From positions 4,501,404 to 4,565,403 of the forward strand of contig NW_024737068.1 in the NCBI RefSeq assembly GCF_018991925.1: a stretch of 64,000 bases of DNA, written 5' to 3'. Under the pieces are notes generated by a model, which was not told the origin of the DNA, made no database searches, and was given only the letters and a program-made list of their open reading frames with translations. This stretch comes from Homarus americanus (Eukaryota > Arthropoda > Malacostraca > Decapoda > Nephropidae). Below, piece after piece: positions 1 through 12,535 of the stretch (position 1 is its first letter; each line of letters begins with the position of its first letter). The translations under genes were made by a program, and so were the position numbers.

Positions 1-545
1 AGGTAGGTTCTCATACACCTTCACCAGGCAGGTCCTCTCACACCTTCGTCAGGCAGGTCCTTTCACACCTTCGTCAGGCAGGTCTTCTCACACCTTCGTC
101 ACGTAGGTCTTCTCACACCTTCGTCAGGCAGGTCCTCTTACACCTTCGTCAGGCAGGTCCTCTTACACCTTCGTCAGGTAGGTTCTCTTACACCTTCGTC
201 AGGTAGGTTCTCTTACACCTTCGTCAGGTAGGTTCTCTTACACCTTCGTCAGGCAGGTCCTCTTATACCTTCGTCAGGTAGGTCCTCTTACACCTTCGTC
301 AGGCAGGTCCTCTCATACCTTCGTCAGGTGGGTTCTCTACACCTTCGTCAGGTAGGTCCTCTTACACCTTCGTCAGGTAGGTCTTCTCAAACCTTCGTCA
401 GGCAGGTCCTCTCACCTTCGTCAGGCAGGTTCTCTCACATCTTCATCGGGCAGGTCCTCTCACACCTTCGTCAGGCAGGTCCTCTGACAGGTTCGTTAGG
501 CAGGTCTTATAACACATCGTCAGGCAGGTCCTCTGATTGCCTCAA
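1..545. repeat. 25-bp minisatellite
   Basis: About 21 tandem copies of a 25-bp unit built around aggcaggtcctct and caccttcgtc, with point variation (aggtaggt/aggcaggt) and some 1-3 base deletions. It begins at the window edge, so the array continues to the left. It degrades near 500-545. The open frame across it is only repeat translation. Confidence 0.95.
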
Positions 546-1055
546 TGTTGTAGCGGGTTTTTCATTTTGTTTCACAGTTACACTGCATTGTGTGTGTGTG
601 TTGTGTGTGTATGTTGGGAGTTCTCTTGGAGTTTAAGAACCACTACAGCCTCTTCAGCATAATATTAAGACCTTACAATAGACTACTTCAGGGTAAATTC
701 TTATGGACAATTTTACCTTACAGTTGAAATGTGTACGAAATTTTGTTTGCCCGACTGATGTGATAAAATAAGTACAATTGTTTTTCTTTGTTAATTTTGT
801 TTGTTTCAAGTTTAACTTCGTGTTAGTTATATTCAATAAGTGTTTCAAAGCCCTCTACGTATAGGCGAGATATTTATGAATCGATTGAAAATTATTCAAA
901 CACACATATACATATACATTCATACAACGCACTAATATACATGCTCACATCACTGACTTCTTATCCTCACTACTTGTTCTTGAAACCCTAAACTCAGATT
1001 GTCATCCGCTTTTCTCTGAATCCAAACATAAACATGTGTGCTTTGTTACTGGGGG
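546..1055. other. No gene seen
   Basis: AT-rich sequence with a short GT run near 590-612. I see no coding similarity, RNA gene or transposon ends. Confidence 0.5.
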
Positions 1056-1130
1056 TATCAGAACCTGTGGTGTAATTGTCAGAATTCTCGCTCAAGAAAG
1101 CGGACCCGAGTTTGATCCTCGGGCAGGGTG
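1056..1130 (+). mobile_element. tRNA-like SINE head
   Basis: A stretch with pol III promoter character: an A-box-like tggtgtaattgtcag near 1068 and a B-box-like gagtttgatcctc near 1107, spaced as in a tRNA and flanked by short complementary pieces (cccgag...ctcggg). This is how tRNA-derived SINEs look. The body and tail, perhaps up to about 1450, cannot be bounded by eye. A degenerate tRNA pseudogene is the alternative. Confidence 0.4.
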
Positions 1131-1853
<723 letters not shown>

Positions 1854-1997
1854 CGCTATTCACAACCCCACTGATAAGCAATTGACATTTTAACACAGTT
1901 ATTCGATATTCGTAAAGCATATCCAGCAAATGAAAAACTAAGATATCCTACAGTAATATTTCAAACCGGGTGGGCTAGCCTCAGCTCTCATATTCCG

Positions 1998-2759
1998 ATG
2001 TGTGAAGTAGGCCTTGGGCCCGGCGTGGTTGAACATGTGTGTGTGGACTTGACACGTCGTCAGCCACCATTGCTATATCACCGTACCTCTGCACCTACTG
2101 CGTTGTCACTTTTTAACTCGTATTTTCGAGTAGATGTACAGTCTCTTCCATTTCCAACTGTTACAATCAGCGTTGTCAATATACCCTGTCAGTGTGGTGT
2201 GACCGGAGTATCGAGTCTTGAATCGGAAACCTTACCAGCGCGCGAGGAGGCGGGGGGAATGGAATCGATGGGTGACGTAAAGTGTGAAGAGATCTTGATG
2301 CTAGTGGGTAGATTGGAGGTGCGGGAACTGGACTTGAAGAATGATGGTGGAGTTTGGAGGGACTTGGGCTTGGTGGATAGTGCAAGAAGAAAGGCGAGGA
2401 AATTGGAAAGTAGTAGTAGGATGCTAGTCTTATTTATTTACGTGTACACAGTGTATCACAGAGAAAAGTTCTGTACAGGTACTTACACCACACTGTTTAA
2501 ACTTTATGACAATACCACTGGATCAGACTATTCTCCCCACTCGTTACATTCAATGTCTTCTTGTGGGGGTGGTGCAGGGGTCACTAACTCCCATTCCTTA
2601 TATTTGAAGTTAGTGTACGAAATCTTTACTATAAAATGTTTGTCCACAACGTTCTTAACTTTCTTTGCCCTCAAGGCTACTGCTATAACACTAAGAGTGC
2701 GTTTCTTGAGACGTCACATACCGCCCAACCCGATTAGTGGCGGAGAGGATAAAAGTTGA
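1998..2759 (+). CDS. Unrecognised 253-codon open frame, doubtful
   Basis: An open frame from an ATG to TGA in locally non-repetitive sequence. I do not recognise the product. The middle (about residues 85-145) is charged and rich in Glu, Lys, Arg and Leu; the last third is hydrophobic and mixed. No signal peptide, zinc ligands or known motif is visible. No splice sites, polyadenylation signal or promoter tie it to a gene. A frame of this length can occur by chance in 64 kb read in six frames, so this is listed only as a hypothetical to test against transcripts. Confidence 0.12.
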   Translation: MCEVGLGPGVVEHVCVDLTRRQPPLLYHRTSAPTALSLFNSYFRVDVQSLPFPTVTISVVNIPCQCGVTGVSSLESETLPAREEAGGMESMGDVKCEEILMLVGRLEVRELDLKNDGGVWRDLGLVDSARRKARKLESSSRMLVLFIYVYTVYHREKFCTGTYTTLFKLYDNTTGSDYSPHSLHSMSSCGGGAGVTNSHSLYLKLVYEIFTIKCLSTTFLTFFALKATAITLRVRFLRRHIPPNPISGGEDKS

Positions 2760-3289
2760 GCGAGCCATCATGGACTCTGGTCACATAGGACTTCCTCCAC
2801 TTGCTCAAACATAATAACAAGGATATACAACTTGGTGACGACCGATTAGCTTTCTAAGGGTTAAATAATTATAGTTCTTACCACCAGCAGTTGTAAATGT
2901 AGAAATCGGTGGTTCTTGTGAGGGAAGAAAAGTCTGGAGACGTTAATCTTACTGCGTATGTGCGTGGCGAGGCAGACTGGCTCGCGGCCGCAGCCAGCAT
3001 GCGGCAAATATTTTGATTGTGGAATATGGGGAATATTTTTTTTTTTACTAAACTTTCTTGCCTTTGATATAAATATGAATAAATAAATATCGTTGCCAAA
3101 CATTTATTTCGTAATAATGTTCGGAGATATTTATGCTTTTTATTGTTGCATTTTGTGTTCAGTGTAACACTTCAATCGTATTCTAAAGACTAAATTGTAA
3201 TTTTACATCAAATCCACAACAGTCCCATTTTAAGATACGAGGATATAAGAAATAAGGGTGGTCATCACCGGAATAAGTCAAATAAACAA
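2760..3289. other. No gene seen
   Basis: Unique AT-rich sequence with a short T run near 3040. No recognisable coding or transposon sequence. Confidence 0.45.
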
Positions 3290-3844
3290 AACCGTACTGC
3301 AAAACATACCTCCACCTATGATCAAACAGCTTGCAGATATCTACAATACTTCAATAACTTAAATGGCTAAACTAAGGCTCATTCCAAAACAAGGAAAGAA
3401 CCCAACACAGGCAGAAAACTACAGATCTATATCACTTCTCCATATACCCGGCAGTATCTTGGAAAAAAATAATCAACCATAGACTAAGAAACTACCTAGA
3501 GTACTAAAATTAATATAACCAGAGACAACACGACTTTCGAGAAGAAAAAGACGAGGCCCCAACACTGCAATAGCCCTAATATACGAATCCATCGCAAAAG
3601 CAGCCAGCAACAGAAACCAATGCGACACAGTACTAAGAGATGTCAACAAAGCCTTCGATAAATAATAGCATGAAGGACTTAAATATAAGATTGTCGAATT
3701 CGATATGCCTCCCAACATCACGACTCTACTTTGCAATTTCCTGGACAACAGACAAGTCAAACTCATCATCGGCAACTACCTAGGACAAACTTTCCGTCTT
3801 CATAGTGCAGTACCCCAAGGCAGCAATGTAGCACCCATATTATA

Positions 3845-3943
<99 letters not shown>

Positions 3944-4640
3944 TGATATGCCCAAACCAAGGAACTCTGAATACACAGCACATGCAGATGATGTAAAGCA
4001 AATTATCCAATACTCAGGCAAATCGAAACAAATGATGGAAATCAAAACAAGCAGAGAAATCGAAACCATAAACAATTACGAGAGGAAATGGAAAATATAA
4101 AACAAACATGAAAATTTTCAAGATAATACATATAGGAAAAACTAAACCCTATCCCATCACTGTCAATAACCAAAGTATACCATCTGCAGATAATGGGAAA
4201 ATCCTTGGCCTGAAAATTACAAGAAACGGTACACTCCCACATGCCAAAGACAGGATCTCAATAGCTAAAGCCCAACTAACTAAACTCAGAAAATTCCGCC
4301 AACTAAACACCAGTACATTATACATTATTACAAAGCACAAGTCAGACCATACCTGGAATATCCTCAAATTCCAATTAACACTACATCAAAAGCAAACTAA
4401 AAATACAGGCAGTCCAAAACATAGCCCTCAAAAGAGCAGCAAAACTCTGACCACCATATACACAAACAGCCAGCGACTTACATACAGAACATAATCTTAT
4501 CACAATCAGAACGCACAATCATGTAATAGCAATCTGAGAAAAACTCCAAGAATTAGAGGACCTCATACTACAACAACTAACGCAAGAACACGTTACCACG
4601 ACACCCAGTTGGTGGCCCAAGAGAATAATAAACTAAAGCT
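3290..4640 (+). pseudogene. Jockey-like LINE reverse transcriptase remnant
   Basis: A decayed non-LTR retrotransposon ORF2. Across three frames the ordered RT blocks are visible: a P-K-x-GK...ENYRSISLL block near 3385-3440, a DVNKAFD-like block near 3635-3660, the conserved AVPQGSNVAPILYTIY block near 3810-3850, and AHADD (the catalytic YADD box) near 3975-3990. These are followed by the GKILGLKI region near 4185-4225 and a degraded C-terminus to about 4640. Stops and frameshifts occur throughout, so it is dead. The FxADD and VPQGS spacing matches jockey/I-group LINEs; the exact clade is not settled. A TA run sits between the PQG and ADD boxes. The region 4640-4790 may be its 3' UTR. Confidence 0.85.
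3846..3937. repeat. (TA)n microsatellite inside LINE RT
   Basis: About 90 bp of TA placed between the VPQGS and ADD boxes of the surrounding reverse transcriptase. The RT reads LYTIYI into the run and resumes with DMPKP after it. The run therefore seems to have grown from tatata-like codons already present there. Confidence 0.95.
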
Positions 4641-5024
4641 GTCTCCACATTTCGCATCTAGCAGCTAAACTAAACAACTTATTTACTGGAAATACTCTGT
4701 AACACACAGCACCCTGATCACTGGGGTCTTATAAACCACTCTTTGTGACCTCTACCGCTCACAGGCGAGTATGAGGTGCACAATAAACTAGCTGATGTCC
4801 ACGCCAAAATACAGTCACACGTACACTATAGCATTTCCGCGCTCACATTCATACATACGTACATACATACATTCATACATACATACACTCACCTGTTTGT
4901 CGGCTTCTTTCTTGATATCACTGCTGAAAGAAAAACAAGAGAAATTTAAATCAATGTTATTCTACTCTTAAGACAAAAAGAACAGCGTACATATAAACAT
5001 GGCAGTAAGTGTTATTTGTCTACT

Positions 5025-5067
<43 letters not shown>

Positions 5068-5930
5068 ACATTGAAGTATACATGTATATGTACTAGATAA
5101 GCCCTGTACATCATGAAAAAAAAAATTTACTAAGCGACGATGTAGCCAAGGTTCGGATCTCACTTCGTTCGCCATAACATGTAAAAGAAATCAATAAAAC
5201 AGATACAAAAATGGGAAATAAGTTGAATAATATGAACACGAAGCAAAAATCGTTTTCTCTTTTGTGACAACTAAAATTCCACAAGGCAAATCTAACCCCA
5301 CCCCATCCCCATCAACGACTCCCCCCCCCATTCACTGGGACGCTCGTCATAAAATATTAAAATTGTGAAAGGCCAAGAAGGATCCAAACAGCGAACGACA
5401 ACCAAAATAAGACGCAAGATCGATTTTTCCACCTGAACGCGCCCTGTGATGGCTGTGTCCGAATGCATCGACGCCCCATTACAGCTCAATGGGAGAAAAA
5501 ATATATATTACTCTATTACCTTCCAGAATGGTTATACAGTCCCCGAGCTCCGACAGGTAATAGATACGTGCATATTCTGATGTTGGTTTACAAGGCCAGG
5601 GGGAGACATGACTACGGTATAACGAGGAGGTGGTGAAAACAACTCGATGGTTACGGACAACGCCGAGACGAGATCAAAGATGCTTGCATTTTCAACAAGA
5701 AAGATCAAAGTATTAAAAAATTACTATATTTATACTTGAACTTTTTAGTGAGATTTTACACGTACTGTGATATCTGTCGTCGTGAGGATAGGACGCACTG
5801 CAGGGCGTCTGAGTTCATTGTTTACGTGTAAGATAAACTGATGGTGGTTGTTTATGAGCGAGTGTGTGTGTGAGGAAGTTCTCAGGTGTTCGAACCATCA
5901 ATTACTCCAGAGGGAACATGACCTGACTTG
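4641..5930. other. No gene; small microsatellites
   Basis: Contains a catacata run (about 4853-4893), a GT run (5029-5062) and a short C run near 5320. The rest is unique sequence with no coding region I can support. A CA-rich pattern and ordinary stops break all frames. Confidence 0.5.
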
Positions 5931-6148
5931 ACCTAACCTAAACTGACTTAGCCTACTCTGACCTGAACTGACCTAACCTAAAGTGACCTAACTGACCTGA
6001 ACAAACTTGACCTAACCTAATCTGACTTAACATGACCTGACCCACACTAACGTAACCTAACCTGACCTAATCTAACTTAACATGAGGTAAACTAGCAGAA
6101 TCGGACCTGACCTAACAAAAACTGATCTGACCAAACCTATATAACCTG
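5931..6148. repeat. Degenerate CCTAA/CCTGA (TTAGG-like) array
   Basis: Repeated cctaac, cctgac and cttaac words at about 5-10 bp spacing. This is a decayed interstitial version of the arthropod telomere unit, CCTAA on this strand. It resumes at 6657 after a CR1 insertion. Confidence 0.8.
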
Positions 6149-6656
6149 AACTAACATAAGAACATAAGAATGGAGGAAACTGCAGCCGGCCTATTAGCCC
6201 ATACTGGGCAGTCCCATTTACATCCAACCCCTATTGCTCATATATCCAGCCAACCTATGTTTGAAGCTATCCAGCGTATTCGAGTTTATGATGATATTTG
6301 GTAACTTGTTCCACTCGTCCACTACTCTATTTCCAAAACAATGTTTACCTATTTCGCGCCTAAATCTGAATTTGTCTAAGTTAAAACCATTGTTACGAGT
6401 TCTGCCCCGGTTGGATAGTTTGAATACCTTTGTAATGTCCCCCTTTGTTCAGTCCCGACTTCCATTTATACACCTCAATCATATTGCCCCTCACTCTACG
6501 TCTCTCGAGGGAGTGCAAATTAAGATGCTTTAACCTGTCTCTGTACTCAAGGTTCCTCATGCCCGGGATTAGCCTTGTCATTCTCCTCTGAATTCTTTCC
6601 AAGGATTCTATATCCATTCTGTAATACGGTGACCAGAAATGAACTGCGTAACCTAC
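6149..6656 (-). mobile_element. 5'-truncated CR1 LINE tail
   Basis: On the minus strand this reads the last part of a CR1 reverse transcriptase (YAVHFWSPYYRMDIESLER, then LKHLNLHSLERRR). It ends in the conserved 3' end catactgggc...ggaggaaactgcagccgg...cataagaacataag. The same protein and 3' end occur in the nearly complete copy at 45.3-48.3 kb, read on the other strand. Frameshifts after about 6470 show decay. CCTAA-like repeats lie on both sides, so it landed inside that array. Confidence 0.92.
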
Positions 6657-6800
6657 CAACCCTGGCCTGACCTAATCTAATCTAATAAAACCTGACGACC
6701 TAACCTAATCTGACTTAACCCTAATTTGGCCTAACAAGACCTGACCAAACCCTAACTAACACAACCTAACCTGACCTGAGCTAACCTAACCTGATTCAGT
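6657..6800. repeat. Degenerate CCTAA array, right part
   Basis: Continuation of the TTAGG-like array interrupted by the CR1 tail, with cctgacctaatctaatct and cctaacctgacctgag style words. Confidence 0.78.
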
Positions 6801-7341
6801 GAGGGTTACGAATCAAATATGACGATAAAACCATGGCATCACACCGAGATTACTGAAACTACGTCCGTTCTCTGAAAACTCACTTCCAGAATAAATCTAT
6901 CGTAAGTGTCTTGAGAAAGGATGTCATATTTTTACGACATTGCTAAGTCCATGAAAAGTTATTTCAATTATGAATGATGTTATTTTTACCAACTATGAAT
7001 GTTCCTGTTTGTTGACATCCATAAATCATGTCTCACTGTATATACCATGACAAACTTACCACTTACAATACTCATTCTGTGCCTTAAGTTGTCTAGATAT
7101 TTTATTATGAGATTTAAGTGAACTGGTTTTGGAGATTCACCTTTCATATACAGGAGTTGATGACCACTTAACTATTTCAACGCTTAAAGATTTCATGTAT
7201 CTCTACACTTAAGGGCCTTTTATAATGCACTTCTACATTTAAGGGCTACTTATAATGTATTTTAACTTCTGAGGGCCACTTGTGATGTGTGTGTGTGTGT
7301 GTTTGTGTGTGTAAAAGTTATCGTGTGTCTGTCCAAGTAAG
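6801..7341. other. No gene seen
   Basis: AT-rich unique sequence with a GT run at 7286-7310. A weak repeat of acttaagggcc...tataatg... near 7205-7285 occurs about three times. No coding evidence. Confidence 0.45.
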
Positions 7342-7349
7342 GCCTAGAG

Positions 7350-8338
7350 CAGTGGTTCTCAACCTTGTTTGCCCCATGCACCCCTTTCACCATATGTCAG
7401 AATGTCATTCCCCCCTCCTTTCCAAGATTGTCTGCCTCAAAAAGTGCATTCCAAATAATATGCATATAATACTGAAAATCCTTTATTTTTTCCATATTAG
7501 TACATATACATTTACAATTTTACATGGATTATTTTATAGTGTGAGTTTTACAAATTAAATGCCAATTGAAAATGTTGATGGATTTATAAACTTGAATAAA
7601 AGTAAAATAGTTTTTTTTATATAATGAATTACTTAACATACAAACTGAAGCATAATGCAATAAACAAAAGTTCAATAGAATATGGGTAAGGATTAACAAG
7701 GGTAAATGGAAGATGTTCTGTAACTAGAACAATGGCTTAAATTAGATAAATTCCGATTCAGAAAGGATATAGGCAAGCACTGGTTTGGTAATAGAGTTGT
7801 GGATATGTGAATAGGCTACCGAGTGCTATAGTAGGGATCGGGGACGCTAGGAGCTTCAAGACGAAGTTGGATAGGCAATGGGAAGTGCTGGGATGGGGTG
7901 TAAGGGATGTCCTGTATGGGCTAGTCGGCTTCCTGCAGTATCCACTTTCTTATGTTCTTATGTAATACCAGGATATTGTAAATTTGTAATGTTTATTCAG
8001 ATGAAGATTACAGTCAATGAGAAACCCAGATTGTTTTTTCTTCGTCAATTCTGGGATACGCGGAGGAGTGCTTGAAAGGGCACAACGCAGGTCATTTTCA
8101 CCTCAAATTCTACTACGTTGCTTGTTTTAATTTGCAACAGAGTTGAAAAGCCTGACTCACAAAGATATGTCGACACAAACGGAAGCAATGCACGGATAGC
8201 TCTTTTCTGCCACTTTTGGGTAGAATCGCACATCAAGGGCCAAAATTCTGTGATTGATTTTCATCGAACATATCTCTTGCTCCTGAACTGCCCCCCCCCA
8301 CCTGAAAACCTGAATTCCCCCCTGGTTGAGAACCCCTG
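7350..8338 (-). mobile_element. hAT (Buster-like) deletion derivative, copy 1
   Basis: Bounded by a perfect 8-bp target duplication gcctagag (7342-7349 and 8339-8346). The ends are imperfect inverted repeats: cagtggttctcaac at the left and gttgagaacccctg at the right. The minus strand keeps only the end of a hAT transposase (the dimerisation region, with CESGFSTLLQIKT near 8115-8155), now frameshifted. The duplication has TA at its centre, which fits the nnnTAnnn pattern known for the Buster branch of hAT. A CR1 tail is nested at 7683-7963; without it the element is about 0.7 kb, like the copy at 63137-63877. It cannot move by itself. Confidence 0.93.
7683..7963 (+). mobile_element. CR1 3' tail nested in hAT
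   Basis: This segment is absent from the sister hAT copy at 63.1-63.9 kb, which defines its edges. It encodes a CR1 C-terminus (HWFGNRVVD-like, then SFKTKLDRQWE) and ends in ttcttatgttcttatg. The tetranucleotide aata at 7679-7682 and 7964-7967 is a plausible short target duplication. Confidence 0.9.
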
Positions 8339-8367
8339 GCCTAGAGTCTGTTTGTGTATTTGTCATA

Positions 8368-8690
8368 TCACAGCTTCCCTCACTATTTCCCTCGCCATCA
8401 CTCTCACTATCTCCCTCGCCGTCATATTCCCTCACCATCACCTTTCCTCACTATCGCCCTCACCATCACCTTCCCTCACTATCGCTCTCACCATCACCTT
8501 CCCTCACTAACTCCTTCACCATCACCTTCCCTCACTATCGCCCTCACCATCTCCTTGCCACACTATCTCCCTCACCATCACCTTCCCTCACTATCGCCCT
8601 CACCATCACCTTCCCTCACTAACTCTCTCACTCACCATCACCTTCCTCATCTCCCTCACCATCACCTTCCCTCACCATCTACATATCTGT
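8368..8690. repeat. 28-bp minisatellite
   Basis: About 11 copies of a 28-bp unit around ccttccctcactatcgccct plus caccatca. It is pyrimidine-rich on the plus strand. Confidence 0.93.
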
Positions 8691-8914
8691 GGTTAACAAC
8701 AGCCGCCAATTAATTATAAAATACGAAAAAAAATAAGATAAAATAATAAAAAAGATATAGTATGTGGCGAGATATTTTGGTGTAGAGATAATCAGGTCTC
8801 GCTTCACTCTCTCTCAGAAGCCCAGGTAAGTTCCTCATTAGCACCTGTACCCCCTCGACTACCTACAGGTATTCCCACATAATGTATTTTTGTTATGGCA
8901 TGTAGCGTGGTAGA

Positions 8915-9075
8915 GGCACACACAACACACAACCTTACAGATTCGGTAGATAAGGGTCATTTTACCCCCTTGCTTGAGATCTTGTTGATTAGTACAGACA
9001 CACAACACCCAACCTTACAGATACGGTATATAAGGGTCATTTTACCACCCTTACTAGAGAGCTTGTTGATAACCT
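8915..9075. repeat. Two-copy 80-bp tandem duplication
   Basis: The words cacacaacac, aaccttacagat, ataagggtcattttacc and gagcttgttgat occur twice, 80 bp apart (for example aaccttacag at 8931 and 9011). Confidence 0.9.
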
Positions 9076-9689
9076 TCACTCTTATAGGTATTTTCGCCTT
9101 TATTAATGAGAATCCGGAAATGTGTTTTGGCGGGAAACGACGTCGGCTACGAAGAACTTAACACTCACCCTTCTAGACATATTCATTAAAGGTTATATTC
9201 CCTTGGTTTCAAGATTTATTGATTCCTGGGCTCCTCTGTACGGTATTTTCATCTCTGGCTCAGTCATGAAGCATGTTTTTACTGTGGTGGTGGTGGCTGA
9301 GGGTGAGGGGAGGCAAGACCCGCCCATGTACACTCCGTCATTAGAGGTCACATCCCCGTCAGGTAGGTTTCTACTCTTCTTGATTATTTCTCCTCGACTG
9401 GTCACACAAGTTACCTGGTAATTTGACGCATCAACCTCTAATTAGGTATCCAGTTATCTCATTAATTACATCTTTATCTTATTTATATATTTTTTGAAAA
9501 AGTCCTGAGAGGGGAAATTGGTTTTCATGTTTATTATTAAAAACTGATTAATATGGTGTGTGGTGGGATGCGTGTGACCAGGATTATTATCGTGACGTAA
9601 AATGTAAGAATATTGAGATGTGATCATTATGGTACTTCCTGTGGTGGGTAATTAATGAAACGTAATGAACACCACCATCACTACTACTA
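9076..9689. other. No gene seen
   Basis: Unique sequence. Short open frames on both strands lack recognisable motifs. A CAG|GTAAGT-type donor lies just upstream near 8824, but there is no exon to go with it. Confidence 0.4.
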
Positions 9690-9719
9690 CTACAAATAAT
9701 AATAATAATAATAATAATG

Positions 9720-9754
<35 letters not shown>

Positions 9755-9755
9755 T
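9690..9755. repeat. (AAT)n microsatellite
   Basis: aat/taa trinucleotide run with single interruptions. Confidence 0.95.
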
Positions 9756-9902
9756 ATAAAACCAATAAAAATAATAATAACAACAACAAACTTAACATAC
9801 CCACCACCTCACTTGGGTATGCAGACACCAGCCATTAATTCTGACCATATTCTATAGATGAAGAAACTTATTATTTGTTTTGGGCTCGTGGAACTTACGG
9901 AG

Positions 9903-10096
<194 letters not shown>

Positions 10097-10436
10097 GATA
10101 CTCCGCCAACCGAGGGAATATAAAATCAAACCCCCTAAACATTGGCCAGCCTCCTTCGCCCTTCCCTCAAAACACACACACACAGGTTGGGTCAATGAGT
10201 GTTTGTTAACATGTCTTCCTCCTCTAGTCTATATAACCTTTACGTGTGGTCAACCTCACGCACTCTATCCAAATTATCCTATCTTATCCATTTTCTATCT
10301 CTCTTTTGGACCTCTTCCCATTTTCATTCCTTCTTTGGACCTCTTCCCTATTATCACTCCCTCTTCTATCTCCCATCTTCGTTAATATACACATAAATTA
10401 TGCCACAATAACACAAATATCAAGAATATTAGCATC

Positions 10437-12012
10437 ACTTACCCCCAAGGACCAGGTTAATTAACATCACTTACCCCCAAGGACCAGGTTAATTAACATT
10501 TACCCCCAGGACCAGGTTAATTAACATCACTTACCCCCTAAGGACCAGGTTAATTAACATCACTTACCCCATGACCAGGTTAATTAACATCACTTACCCC
10601 AAGGACCAGGTTAATTAACATCACTTACCCCCAGGACCAGGTGTTAATTAACATCACTTACCCCCCAAGGACCAGGTTAATTAACATCACTTACCCCTAG
10701 GACCAGGTTAATTAACATCACTTACCCCAAAGGACCAGGTTAATTAACATCACTTACTCCCGCCGAGGACCAGGTTAATTAACATCACTTACCCCCAAGG
10801 ACCAGGTTAATTGACATCACTTACCTCATGACCAGGTTAATTAACATCACTTACCCCCATGACCAGGTTAATTAACATCACTAAGCGACCAGGTTAATTA
10901 ACATCACTTAACCCTCCAGGACCAGGTTAATCAACATCACTTACCCCCCAGGACCAGGTTAATTAACATCACTTACCCCCAGGACCAGGTTAATTAACAT
11001 CACTTACCCCAAGGACCGTTAATTAACATCACTTACCCCCATGACCAGGTTATCACTTACCCCCCAAGGACCGGGTTAATTAACATCACTTACCCCCCAA
11101 GGACCGGGTTAATTAACATCACTTACCCCAAGGACCAGGTTAATTAACATCACTTACCCCCTAGGGACCAGGTTAATTAACATCACTTACCCCAAGGACC
11201 AGGTTATACATTTCCCGGACCAGTTAATTAACATCACTTACCCCAAGGACCAGGTTAATTAACATCACTTACCCCCCAAGGACCAGGTTAATTAACATCA
11301 CTTACCCCCAAGGACCAGGTTAATTAACATCACTTACCCCTAAGGACCGGGTTAATTAACATCACTTACCCCCAAGACAGGTTAATTAACATCACTTACC
11401 CCCAAGGACCAGGTTAATTAACATCACTTACCCAGGATCGGGTTAATTAACATCACTTACCCCCAGGACCGGGTTAATTAACATCACTTACCCCCATGAC
11501 CAGGTTAATTAACATCACTTACCCCTGACCAGGTTAATTAACATCACTTACCCCAAGGACCGGTTAATTAAACACTTCTAGGACCGGGTTAATTATCACT
11601 TACCCTCAGACCAGGTTAATTAACATCACTACCCCGGTAAACACTTACCTCCCCAGGACCAAGTTAATTAACATCACTTACCCCCTATGACCAGGTTAAT
11701 CATCACTTACCCCCAAGGATCGGGTTAATTAACATCACTTACTGCCCCCGGACCAGGTTAATTAACATCACTTACCCCCAAGGGTTAATTAACATCACTT
11801 ACCCCAAGGACCAGGTTAATTAACATCACTTACCCCCCCAAGGACCGGGTTAATTAACATCACTTACTCCCCCCCAAGGACCAGGTTAATTAACATCACT
11901 TACCCCCCCAAGGACCGGGTTAATTAACATCACTTACTCCCCCCCAAGGACCAGGTTAATTAACATCACTTACCCCCCCAAGGACCAGGTTAATTAACAT
12001 CACTTACCCTCA
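10437..12012. repeat. 32-bp minisatellite with TTAATTAA and donor-like core
   Basis: Roughly 45-49 copies of a 32-bp unit made of ttaattaacatcacttaccc followed by ccaaggaccagg. Length varies from indels in the C run and some partial units (for example near 11200, 11560 and 11640). Each unit contains the palindrome ttaattaa. On the minus strand each reads gggtaagtg, a close match to a 5' splice site. Confidence 0.97.
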
Positions 12013-12182
12013 AGAATCCATCTATGTGTTTTAAATTTTTAGTGAAATAATTATATACGTTTTAATATCACCTGAAGATGACTAATTAACTGACTAATTA
12101 GCTTACTATTGTTTAAGCTTTCGTATCACCTGAGGATTAGCTCACCTTAGCTTTTTTCACCTTAAGATTAACCTTCATTATG

Positions 12183-12535
12183 CTAACCTAACCTAATCTA
12201 ATACTGACCTAACCTAACCTATCCTATTGCTAACCTAACCTAATGCTAACCTAATGTTGACTTAACCTACCCTAATGTTAACCTAATCCAACCTAATGCT
12301 ACCTTAACCTAACCTAATGCTAACCTAACTTAATACAGACCTAACCTAACCTACCCGAATCACCTGAAGATTAACCACCCTCACGCGAACCAAATCTAAC
12401 TTAATGTTTAACGTAATTGAACACTTAACCAAAACTATTCTTAATCTAATTTAACCAAACCAAACGTAACTTAAAACTAACCAAACCTAACCTAACCTAT
12501 TGTTAACTTAACATACCTGAGCCAAATACTACTTA
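12183..12535. repeat. Degenerate CCTAA (TTAGG-like) array
   Basis: Dense cctaac, cctaat and gctaacc words with scattered substitutions. Confidence 0.85.

Noticed and set aside
5120..5180. tRNA-like ggttcggatctcac
   Set aside because: Only a B-box-like word; no convincing A box, stems or tail.
10437..12012. CRISPR-like regular repeat array
   Set aside because: Units abut with no unique spacers, and the sequence is eukaryotic.
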